Shown: piece by piece, positions 1 through 5,772 of the stretch
How positions within the stretch are numbered: the stretch's first letter is position 1
Layout of the letters: the number at the start of each line of letters is the position of its first letter
DNA from: JBQCHF01 sp051953655
GTDB lineage: Bacteria > Actinomycetota > Actinomycetes > Motilibacterales > Motilibacteraceae
DNA length: 7,336 bases
Assembly (NCBI GenBank): GCA_051953655.1
Contig: JBQCIO010000084.1
Location: 1-7,336, forward strand
Reading direction: 5' to 3'
Notes under the pieces: generated by a model
Seen by the model: only the letters and a program-made list of their open reading frames with translations
What the model was told of the DNA's origin: nothing
Database searches by the model: none
Made by a program: the position numbers and the translations under genes

Positions 1-42
1 CCATCCCCCCCGGGAGCCCGTCCTCGACGCCGTGGCGGCCGG

Positions 43-1308
43 TCACGCCGGTGAGGTGCTCGCCTCCACCGCGAGCGCCCGCAGGGCGCTGAGCCGGCGG
101 CCGCGGGCCGGGGCCACGACGAGCTGCCCGACCGCGACGACCACGCCGATCACCCCGCAGGCGAGCCACAGCACGGTGCCGCCGAGGGCGTCGTAGACCC
201 ACGCGCCCAGCAGCGGGGCGAGGAAGGAGGCCGCACCCCAGGCGAAGGAGTAGACGCCCTGGTAGCGCCCGCGGGCGTGGGCGGGCGCGAGGTCGGCGAC
301 GACGGCCGAGGAGACCGGCGCGTTGAGGATCTCGCCGAGGGTCCACACGACCACCGTGCCGACGTAGGCGCCCCAGGTGCTCGCGGCGGCGGTGAGCGCG
401 AACCCGCCGCCGAGGAGCAGCGCGGCCACCGCGAGCACCCGGGAGCGGGCGAACCGCGAGAGCCAGACCGTCGCCGGCACGGTGAGCAGCACGATGAGCA
501 GCCCGTTGGCGGACACCGCCGTGCCGTACTGCGCCGGGCTGAGCCCGTCGGCCGCCATCGCCACCGGCAGCGTCGACGAGAGCTGCATGAACACCAGCGC
601 CAGCAGGAACGCCAGCCCGGTGAAGGCCATGAAGACCGGGTCGCGGACGGCGTCGAGAGTCGATCCCGCCGGCGGCCTCGGCCCGGAGGCAGCACCGACC
701 TCGGCGCGCCGGTCCAGGTGCGGGTGGGTCTCGGGCACCCGCAGGAACACGATGCCGGCCAGCGCCAGCGTGGTGAGCGCGTCGCCGAGGAACAGCAGCA
801 GGTAGCTCACCTGGGCCAGGAACCCGGCCAGCACCGGGGCGATCGCGAACCCGAGGTTGATCGCCCAGTAGTTGAGCGAGCAGGCGCGCACCCGGTCCTG
901 CGGTGCGACGACGTCGGTCATGGTGGCCGAGAACGCCGGGCGGGTGGCGTTGGCGAAGAAGCCGTAGAGCAGCGCCCAGCCCGCCACCGCGGCCTGGCCG
1001 TGCACCAGCCCCAGCCCTACCAGCGAGACCGCGGTGCCCAGCTGGGCGCCGAGCAGCGTGGGCCGGCGCCCGATCCGGTCGGCCAGCACGCCGCCGGCCA
1101 GCGACGCGGCGGTGCCGCCCAGGCCGAGCAGCGCCAGGACGAGGCCGGCGTAGGAGACCGACCGGTGCAGCCCGCTGGTCAGGTAGATCGCGAGGAACGG
1201 GACGACGAACGCGCCGATCCGGTTCACCAGGGTCCCGGTCCAGAGCCACCAGTAGACCCGCGGCAGGCCGCCGAGCGTGTCGCGCAGGGCGCGCTGCAGG
1301 CGGGGCAC
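43..1308 (-). CDS. MFS transporter, MdtH-like putative multidrug exporter
   Basis: This 421-residue integral membrane protein has the length and hydrophobic pattern of a 12-helix Major Facilitator Superfamily transporter. The family moves small molecules across the cytoplasmic membrane, usually by proton exchange. MFS motif A is clear in the loop after helix 2 (GGVLADRIGRR, residues 72-82). The two halves repeat each other: residues about 119-164 (TRPAFSATMTDVVAPQDRVR) resemble about 328-371 (SSAVVADLAPAHARGRYQG). A hydrophilic central loop spans about 190-223. The second-half ADLAPAHARGRYQG stretch recalls E. coli MdtH, so drug or metabolite efflux is the best guess; the substrate cannot be read from sequence. 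The GTG start at 1306-1308 is chosen because AGGAGG (complement of 1315-1320) lies 6 nt upstream. The stop is TGA at 43-45. It is divergent from gpmA, with no sign of functional coupling. Confidence 0.88.
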   Translation of the reverse strand: MPRLQRALRDTLGGLPRVYWWLWTGTLVNRIGAFVVPFLAIYLTSGLHRSVSYAGLVLALLGLGGTAASLAGGVLADRIGRRPTLLGAQLGTAVSLVGLGLVHGQAAVAGWALLYGFFANATRPAFSATMTDVVAPQDRVRACSLNYWAINLGFAIAPVLAGFLAQVSYLLLFLGDALTTLALAGIVFLRVPETHPHLDRRAEVGAASGPRPPAGSTLDAVRDPVFMAFTGLAFLLALVFMQLSSTLPVAMAADGLSPAQYGTAVSANGLLIVLLTVPATVWLSRFARSRVLAVAALLLGGGFALTAAASTWGAYVGTVVVWTLGEILNAPVSSAVVADLAPAHARGRYQGVYSFAWGAASFLAPLLGAWVYDALGGTVLWLACGVIGVVVAVGQLVVAPARGRRLSALRALAVEASTSPA

Positions 1309-1325
1309 GCGGGGCCTCCTGGGCG

Positions 1326-1361
1326 GGGTGAGCAGGCGGGTGAGCAGTGGCGGGTGAGCAG
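1326..1361. repeat. Three direct repeats of GGGTGAGCAG upstream of the MFS gene
   Basis: The 10-mer GGGTGAGCAG occurs exactly at 1326-1335, 1338-1347 and 1352-1361 (CTGCTCACCC on the minus strand). Starts are spaced 12 and 14 bp. The block lies 18-53 nt upstream of the MFS start codon, in its leader or promoter. It could be a set of operator half-sites for a regulator of the transporter, or the residue of a small tandem duplication. No adjacent regulator gene is present to favour the operator reading. Confidence 0.6.
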
Positions 1362-1410
1362 GGACGAGCGGGCGAACCGAGGGCAGGTAAGGGATCGAGA
1401 CCGGGGGCGC

Positions 1411-1441
1411 AGATTACGCCTGACGGTGTCCGAGGGACGAA
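1411..1441 (-). promoter_or_regulatory. Candidate promoter of the MFS gene
   Basis: On the minus strand TAATCT (complement of 1411-1416) fits the actinobacterial -10 pattern TANNNT. A weak -35-like TTCGTC sits about 19 nt further upstream, longer than ideal. Transcription from here would give a leader of roughly 95 nt that includes the three CTGCTCACCC repeats. This is inferred from sequence pattern only. Confidence 0.3.
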
Positions 1442-1470
1442 CCGTTTCCGGGTCCGGCAGGCGGCGTCGA

Positions 1471-1485
1471 TAGGGTCGGAGCATG
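1471..1485 (+). promoter_or_regulatory. -10 element suggesting leaderless gpmA mRNA
   Basis: TAGGGT at 1471-1476 matches the TANNNT -10 pattern and ends 6 nt before the gpmA ATG at 1483. That spacing would place transcription initiation at or within a base or two of the start codon. The only SD-like sequence, GGAG at 1478-1481, is a single base from the ATG and too close to work as a ribosome binding site. Leaderless mRNAs with exactly this geometry are common in Actinomycetota. No convincing -35 is visible. Confidence 0.5.
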
Positions 1486-2241
1486 GCCGAAGCCCCCTAC
1501 ACCCTCGTGCTGCTCCGCCACGGCGAGAGCGAGTGGAACGCCAAGAACCTCTTCACCGGCTGGGTGGATGTCGCCCTGTCCGAGAAGGGCGTCACCGAGG
1601 CGCAGGCCGGCGGCGGCCTGCTGCGCGAGCGCGGCGTGCTGCCCGACGTCGTGCACACCTCGGTGCTGCGCCGGGCCATCGCCACCTCGTTCTGGGCGCT
1701 GGACGGCGTGGACCGGCACTGGGTGCCGGTGAAGCGCAGCTGGCGGCTCAACGAGCGCCACTACGGCGCGCTGCAGGGCAAGGACAAGAAGCAGACGCTG
1801 GAGGAGTTCGGCGAGGAGCAGTTCATGCTCTGGCGCCGTTCCTACGACGTCCCGCCGCCGCCGCTGGCCGACGACGACGAGTTCAGCCAGGTGGGCGACG
1901 CCCGCTACGCCGACCTGCCGCCCGAGCTCATGCCGCGCACCGAGTGCCTGGCCGACGTCGTGCGCCGGATGCTGCCCTACTGGTACGACGCGGTCGTGCC
2001 GGACCTGCGCTCGGGCAAGACCGTGCTGGTGGCCGCGCACGGCAACTCGCTGCGCGCGCTGGTCAAGCACCTCGACGGCATCGGCGACGAGGCCATCGCC
2101 GGCCTGAACATCCCCACCGGCATCCCGCTGCTCTACACCCTCGACGAGGCGATGCGGCCGATCGTGAAGGGCGGGGAGTACCTCGACCCCGACGCCGCCG
2201 CGGCCGCGATCGAGGCGGTGGCCAACCAGGGCCGCAAGTAG
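1483..2241 (+). CDS. gpmA: 2,3-bisphosphoglycerate-dependent phosphoglycerate mutase
   Basis: This cytosolic glycolysis/gluconeogenesis enzyme interconverts 3-phosphoglycerate and 2-phosphoglycerate through a phosphohistidine intermediate primed by 2,3-bisphosphoglycerate. The 252-residue length is normal for the dPGM family. The histidine phosphatase signature LRHGESEWN (residues 11-19) carries the catalytic His13, followed by NLFTGW (22-27). RR at 63-64 and the WRLNERHYGALQG block (87-99) supply the conserved Arg and the catalytic acid Glu91. The second active-site histidine is His186 in AAHGNSLRALVKHL. The family's RRSYDVPPPPL stretch is at 118-128. The ATG at 1483 is the only start compatible with the normal N-terminus; it lacks a usable SD and sits 6 nt after a -10-like TAGGGT. 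The stop is TAG. Its position near senX3-regX3 parallels mycobacterial gpm1-senX3-regX3. Translation looks intact with all key residues present. Confidence 0.97.
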   Translation: MAEAPYTLVLLRHGESEWNAKNLFTGWVDVALSEKGVTEAQAGGGLLRERGVLPDVVHTSVLRRAIATSFWALDGVDRHWVPVKRSWRLNERHYGALQGKDKKQTLEEFGEEQFMLWRRSYDVPPPPLADDDEFSQVGDARYADLPPELMPRTECLADVVRRMLPYWYDAVVPDLRSGKTVLVAAHGNSLRALVKHLDGIGDEAIAGLNIPTGIPLLYTLDEAMRPIVKGGEYLDPDAAAAAIEAVANQGRK

Positions 2242-2276
2242 GCGGCCGCACGCCCGGGCCCAGCCGTGCACGACGA

Positions 2277-2328
2277 CGAGGGCCGCCGCACGCTCCCCTG
2301 ACAGCGCGTGCGGCGGCCCTCGCCCTTT
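2277..2328 (+). terminator. Strong intrinsic terminator of gpmA
   Basis: A perfect 17-bp inverted repeat pairs 2277-2293 (containing GAGGGCCGCCGCACGC) with 2306-2322 around a 12-nt loop, 35 nt after the gpmA stop. CCCTTTCT follows immediately on the plus strand, a short T-tract as in high-GC terminators. The minus-strand side has no T-tract, so the hairpin is best assigned to gpmA, though its stability could also stop transcripts arriving from phoU. Confidence 0.8.
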
Positions 2329-2335
2329 CTCCCCC

Positions 2336-2378
2336 GGCGACCCCCTCGCCGGTCGCCCGAGCCCGTCCCCCGGCTCGG
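2336..2378. terminator. Two weaker hairpins at the 3' end of phoU
   Basis: Two 7-bp inverted repeats lie in tandem: GGCGACC (2336-2342) with GGTCGCC (2351-2357), and CCGAGCC (2357-2363) with GGCTCGG (2372-2378), each with an 8-nt loop. They share base 2357, so they would compete at their junction. Lying 19-61 nt past the phoU stop, they are plausible termination or 3'-end protection structures for phoU mRNA. On the plus strand the second is followed by CGTCTTCCCC, so it may also back up the gpmA terminator. Confidence 0.4.
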
Positions 2379-2396
2379 CGTCTTCCCCCCACCCCG

Positions 2397-3056
2397 CTAC
2401 GCGGGCGTGCTGGACTCCACGAACTCGCCCGTGACCAGGTAGACGACCCGGCGGGCCACCGAGACCGCGTGGTCGGCGTAGCGCTCGTAGTAGCGCCCCA
2501 CCAGGGTCATGTCGATGGCGCTCTCGATGCCGTGCGTCCACGTGCCGTCGAGCAGGTGGCGGTAGAGCTCGCGGTGCAGCCGGTCCATCTCGTCGTCGTC
2601 GCGCTCGAGCTGGCGGGCGGCGTCGACGTCCTTGCTGGCGATGACGCTGCCGGTCTTGACGACGATCCGCTCGGCCACCTGGCTCATCTCCAGGATGGTG
2701 CCGCGGATGTCGGCCGGCACCGCCGACTCCGGATAGCGCATCCGCGCCACCTTGGCCACGTGCCGGGCCAGGTCGCCCATGCGCTCGAGGTCCGAGCTGA
2801 TCCGCAGCGCGGTGACGACGATGCGCAGGTCGGTGGCGACCGGCTGCTGGCGGGCCAGCAGGTCGATGGCACGAGCCTCGAGGTCGTGGTGCAGGTGGTC
2901 GACCGCCTCGTCGGCGGCGATGACGCTCTCGGCGATGGCGAGGTCGGCGTCGAGCAGTGCGGTCGAGGCGCGGGCCATCGCCGAGCCCACGAGCCGGGTC
3001 ATCTCGACCAGGTCGTCGCTCAGCGCGTCCAGCGCCTCGTGGAAGACGTCGCGCAT
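2397..3056 (-). CDS. phoU: Phosphate signalling regulator PhoU
   Basis: PhoU is a cytoplasmic, peripheral-membrane negative regulator. It links the PstSCAB phosphate transporter to the sensor kinase and keeps the Pho response off when phosphate is plentiful. At 219 residues it has the usual length and all-helical composition, made of two PhoU repeats. Each repeat carries the metal-binding E/D-rich signature: DLERMGD at 89-95 in the first and YERYADHA at 190-197 in the second. The ATG at 3054-3056 is preceded by AGGAG (complement of 3061-3065) with a 4-nt spacer, and the MRDVFHEALDAL N-terminus is typical. The gene diverges from senX3-regX3, as phoU does from phoRP in Streptomyces, so it probably acts on the neighbouring SenX3. 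No pst genes are in the window. The shared intergenic region holds PHO-box-like repeats that could subject it to RegX3 control. Confidence 0.95.
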   Translation of the reverse strand: MRDVFHEALDALSDDLVEMTRLVGSAMARASTALLDADLAIAESVIAADEAVDHLHHDLEARAIDLLARQQPVATDLRIVVTALRISSDLERMGDLARHVAKVARMRYPESAVPADIRGTILEMSQVAERIVVKTGSVIASKDVDAARQLERDDDEMDRLHRELYRHLLDGTWTHGIESAIDMTLVGRYYERYADHAVSVARRVVYLVTGEFVESSTPA

Positions 3057-3167
3057 CTCGCTCCTGTCGCTGTCAGGACGGCTGCCCTCGGTCGGGCGTC
3101 GTCCCAGTCTGTCGTCCGCGGCCTGTCGTGCGCAGTGTGGCCTGCGTGGTCTGTCGTTGAGTGGTCG

Positions 3168-3216
3168 GGTGGAGGGTGGCAGCGGGTCGTGAACGGATCT
3201 GGACGGCTGGGTGAAC
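3168..3216. promoter_or_regulatory. PHO-box-like direct repeats between phoU and senX3
   Basis: Two clear GTGAAC hexamers occur in the same orientation, inside CGTGAAC (3188-3194) and GGTGAAC (3210-3216), exactly 22 bp apart, about two helical turns. On the minus strand these read GTTCACG and GTTCACC, matching the GTTCACC unit of actinobacterial PHO boxes bound by the PhoP/RegX3 branch of OmpR regulators. Degenerate copies occur at 3168 (GGTGGAG), 3175 (GGTGGCA) and about 3198 (TCTGGAC). The block lies 29-77 nt upstream of the senX3 start and 112-160 nt upstream of phoU. It is well placed for autoregulation and for co-control of phoU. Binding is inferred. Confidence 0.5.
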
Positions 3217-3234
3217 AGTCGGCGACGGCACGCG

Positions 3235-3292
3235 GGAGGAGCCCGTGCGGCGTGCGGCCGGTGTCCGCCCCATGCCTACCATCGCTGCCGTG
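3235..3292 (+). promoter_or_regulatory. senX3 translation start region with competing signals
   Basis: GGAGG at 3235-3239 lies 5 nt before GTG 3245, a good SD that supports the longest start. The next in-frame ATG at 3272 has no SD. A third in-frame candidate, GTG at 3290, sits 7 nt after TACCAT (3277-3282), which matches the TANNNT -10 pattern and would give a leaderless mRNA beginning VDAGIAAGIAG, right at the transmembrane segment. The longest start is used here because its SD is clear. Both forms may be made. Confidence 0.4.
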
Positions 3293-4716
3293 GATGCGGG
3301 CATCGCGGCGGGGATCGCCGGAGCGCTGGGCGTGCTCGCCGGCGCCGCGGCCGTCCTGGCCGCCCGGCGCGGGCCGGGGGCCGAGCCGGCGGTCGTGACC
3401 GCGGGCTCGCCGTCCGGGTCGTCCGGGTCGTCCGGGCCGGCCGCGCTGCCCGAGGGCGCCGGCGACGTGCTCGACGTGCTGCGCTCGGCCGCCGTCGTCC
3501 TGGACAGCTCGGACCGGGTGCTGCGCGCCAGCGAGGTCGCCCGCCAGCTCGGCGTCGTCCGCGGCGACGAGCTCGCCCCGGAGGCGCTGCTCGCCCTGGC
3601 CCGGCTGGTGCGCCGCGACCGCGAGGTGCGCGAGGTGGAGCTGGACGTGCCGCGCGGTCCGCTCGGGGCCGAGATGACCGTGGTCGTGGCCCGGGTCGCC
3701 CCGCTCGGCGAGGACCTGGTCCTGGTGCTCGCCGACGACCGCACCGAGTCGCGGCGGCGGGAGGCGGGGCGCCGCGACTTCGGGGCCAACGTCAGCCACG
3801 AGCTCAAGACGCCGGTGGGGGCCCTGGCGCTGCTCGCCGAGACGGTCACCGCGGCCAGCGACGACCCCGACGCCGTGCGCCGCTTCGCCGGCCGGATGCA
3901 GCGCGAGGCCGAGCGGCTCTCCTCGTTGATCCAGGACATCATCGACCTCTCCCGGCTGCAGGGGCAGGACGCCCTGGCCGAGCCGCACCCGGTCGAGCTC
4001 GACCACGTGGTGGTCGACGCGGTCGACGCCGTGCGCCTGGCCGCGCAGGCCAAGGACATCCGCATCGTCACCGGCGGCGACAGCGGCGCGACCGTGCTCG
4101 GCGACGAGCAGCTGCTGGTCACGGCGCTGCGCAACCTGGTCGACAACGCGGTCAACTACAGCCCGGAGGGCACCCGGGTGGCCGTGTCGGTCCGTCGGGT
4201 CGCCGACGTCGTCGAGGTGTCGGTGACCGACCAGGGCATCGGGATCCCCGAGCGCGACCTCGAGCGGATCTTCGAGCGGTTCTACCGGGTGGACCCGGCC
4301 CGCTCGCGCGCCACCGGCGGCACCGGCCTGGGCCTCTCCATCGTCAAGCACGTGGTCGCCAACCACGGCGGCGAGCTGTCGGTCTGGAGCGTGGAGGGGG
4401 CCGGCTCCACCTTCACCATGCGCCTGCCCGCGCCCGAGGCCGCCACCGCGGCGCCGCCTCCCGCTCCCGCGCCGGCCGGCGCGTCCGGTACCGGCGCGCC
4501 CAGCACCACCGGCCCCAGCAGCAACGGCCCCAGCAGCACCGGCCCCAGCAGCACCGGCCCCGGCAGCACCGGCCCCGGCAGCAGCCGGGCCGCGACCGAC
4601 CCGGGCCGGCCCGCCGGCCCGTCCAGCACCAGCAGGTCCACCCCCAGCCCAGCCACCCCCAGCCCAGCCGCCCCTCGGGCGGCCGCTGCCGCCCGAGCCA
4701 CGCCGGAGGCCTCCCC

Positions 4717-4720
<4 letters not shown>
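3245..4720 (+). CDS. senX3: Phosphate-sensing membrane histidine kinase SenX3/PhoR
   Basis: This sensor kinase autophosphorylates on His and passes the phosphate to RegX3 under phosphate limitation. At 490-491 residues it is longer than the roughly 410-residue mycobacterial SenX3, because of extra C-terminal sequence. In order: one hydrophobic membrane segment at about 17-40; a Gly/Ser linker made by a 9-bp repeat (3412-3438); a PAS-like region at about 73-170; the DHp/H-box RRDFGANVSHELKTPVGAL with phospho-acceptor His185; and the ATPase domain. The ATPase motifs are N-box RNLVDNAVNYSPEG (Asn297, Asn301), G1 TDQGIGIP (Asp329), F-box ERFYRVD and G2 GGTGLGLS (about 358-365). The kinase fold ends near residue 398 and is followed by about 90 residues of Pro/Ser/Thr/Ala-rich tail built from 15-bp repeats. 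The TGA stop overlaps the regX3 GTG by 4 nt, so the two are translationally coupled. Catalytic motifs are all intact. The start is uncertain (3245, 3272 or 3290). Confidence 0.93.
3412..3438 (+). repeat. Three 9-bp tandem repeats encoding a Gly-Ser-Ser linker
   Basis: GTCCGGGTC is present at 3412-3420 and 3421-3429, with a third copy differing by one base (GTCCGGGCC) at 3430-3438. It encodes the SGSSGSSG linker between the SenX3 membrane segment and its PAS-like region. A multiple of three, it can expand or contract without breaking frame. Confidence 0.75.
4499..4588 (+). repeat. Six 15-bp tandem repeats in the SenX3 C-terminal tail
   Basis: Six consecutive 15-bp units start at 4499, 4514, 4529, 4544, 4559 and 4574. 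The consensus is CCCAGCAGCACCGGC, with exact copies at 4529 and 4544, one or two base changes in the others and a more degraded last unit. Each unit encodes a Pro-Ser-Ser-Thr-Gly-type pentapeptide. The unit is a multiple of three, so copy-number changes keep the frame and the coupling to regX3. Confidence 0.85.
4640..4669 (+). repeat. Perfect 15-bp tandem duplication near the senX3 3' end
   Basis: ACCCCCAGCCCAGCC is present twice back to back (4640-4654 and 4655-4669) and encodes TPSPA-type pentapeptides. It is a second repeat family with the same 15-bp period as the block at 4499-4588 but a different unit, so it appears to have arisen separately. Confidence 0.8.
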
Positions 4721-5397
<677 letters not shown>

Positions 5398-5470
5398 GCG
5401 CTGTGCACCCCACCGGCACGGCGCAACGATCACGGCACCGCGCCTTGTGTGCAGGAGCACCCGATCCTTC

Positions 5471-5527
5471 GCCGCCGCCCCCGTGGAGTTCCGCCCCCGT
5501 GGAGTGCCGCGGGGGCGGCGGCCTTTC
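5471..5527 (+). terminator. regX3 terminator with alternative stems
   Basis: A perfect 13-bp stem pairs GCCGCCGCCCCCG (5471-5483) with 5510-5522 across a 26-nt loop, followed by CTTTC. The loop contains a second copy of the left arm core, CCGCCCCCG (5491-5499), which can instead form a 9-bp stem with 5510-5518 and a 10-nt loop. The two structures are mutually exclusive because they share the right arm. The position, 74 nt past the regX3 stop, fits a terminator for the senX3-regX3 operon. Confidence 0.65.
5475..5506. repeat. 16-bp tandem duplication
   Basis: CCGCCCCCGTGGAGTT (5475-5490) is followed directly by CCGCCCCCGTGGAGTG (5491-5506), a 15/16 match. This small duplication copies the left arm of the adjacent hairpin and so creates a second possible fold. 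Confidence 0.85.
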
Positions 5528-5661
5528 CCGGGGGCGTCGGCCGGTCCACACGCTGCCGTCCTGCCGAGGCAGGGTCGACGGCGCTGATGACGGGCGATGC
5601 CGGTCCCGGCCCGGCTCATGCCGCCGGCCGGCGGTCTGCACCGGGACCAAGATCGAAGTCA

Positions 5662-5686
5662 TTGGGTCAGGGGCACCCTGACCCAA
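5662..5686. repeat. Perfect 11-bp inverted repeat with 3-nt loop
   Basis: TTGGGTCAGGG (5662-5672) is the exact reverse complement of CCCTGACCCAA (5676-5686), with GCA between. No T-tract follows on either strand. It could be a hairpin in RNA, a dyad operator or part of a dispersed palindrome family. It sits about 90 nt from the lipoprotein stop and about 265 nt from the regX3 stop. Confidence 0.8.
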
Positions 5687-5689
5687 GAG

Positions 5690-5709
5690 GTCCGGCCGGG
5701 CGGCCGGAC
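5690..5709. repeat. Perfect 9-bp inverted repeat with 2-nt centre
   Basis: GTCCGGCCG (5690-5698) and CGGCCGGAC (5701-5709) are exact reverse complements separated by GG. The 2-nt centre is too small for a normal RNA loop without opening inner pairs, so it looks more like a DNA palindrome. It directly abuts the 19-bp hairpin that begins at 5710. Confidence 0.7.
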
Positions 5710-5751
5710 ACGTCAGAGGGCCCGCTCCGTCCGGAGCGGGCCCTCTGACGT
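5710..5751 (-). terminator. 19-bp perfect hairpin, likely terminator of the lipoprotein gene
   Basis: Arms 5710-5728 and 5733-5751 are exact reverse complements over 19 bp with a 4-nt loop (GTCC). The hairpin starts 21 nt after the lipoprotein stop on the minus strand. No T-tract follows on either strand, but actinobacterial terminators often lack one. As it lies between convergent genes it could block transcription from both sides. Confidence 0.7.
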
Positions 5752-5772
5752 ACGGGCTTCGGTGGTCGCGGC

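Larger units (their letters stand above)
5398..5772. other. Gene-free, hairpin-rich region between regX3 and the lipoprotein gene
   Basis: These 375 bp lie between two convergent genes and hold no reading frame I can support. They contain a terminator-like hairpin with a 16-bp duplicated arm (5471-5527), about 130 bp without obvious structure (5528-5661), and then three inverted repeats in close succession at 5662-5686, 5690-5709 and 5710-5751. The region is large and structured for a simple convergent spacer, so a small structured RNA or a mobile-palindrome remnant is possible. Neither is shown. Confidence 0.6.

Noticed and set aside
277..1473. Plus-strand open frame of 398 codons opposite the MFS gene
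   Set aside because: Arg/Gly/Glu/Gln-rich translation without motifs, no credible SD, and fully antisense to a convincing 12-helix transporter.
1347..3398. 683-codon plus-strand open frame across gpmA and phoU
   Set aside because: Overlaps gpmA in another frame and phoU on the other strand; low-complexity Arg/Pro/Ala translation without a domain.
3020..4366. Long minus-strand open frame (448 codons) opposite phoU and senX3
   Set aside because: It lies antisense to two well-recognised genes. Its composition (His/Arg/Gly/Asp-rich without a domain) is what high-GC coding DNA yields when read in the wrong frame.
4499..4669. 15-bp repeats as a CRISPR array
   Set aside because: Units are contiguous with no spacers and are in frame with senX3; this is a coding tandem repeat.
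3211..4716. Upstream extension of the RegX3 frame
   Set aside because: The frame is open but encodes Arg/Gly-rich nonsense overlapping senX3 out of frame. The GTG at 4717 has an SD and gives the exact family N-terminus.
5449..5748. Small plus-strand open frames in the regX3-lipoprotein spacer
   Set aside because: They run through the perfect hairpins, lack an SD and show no recognisable protein features.
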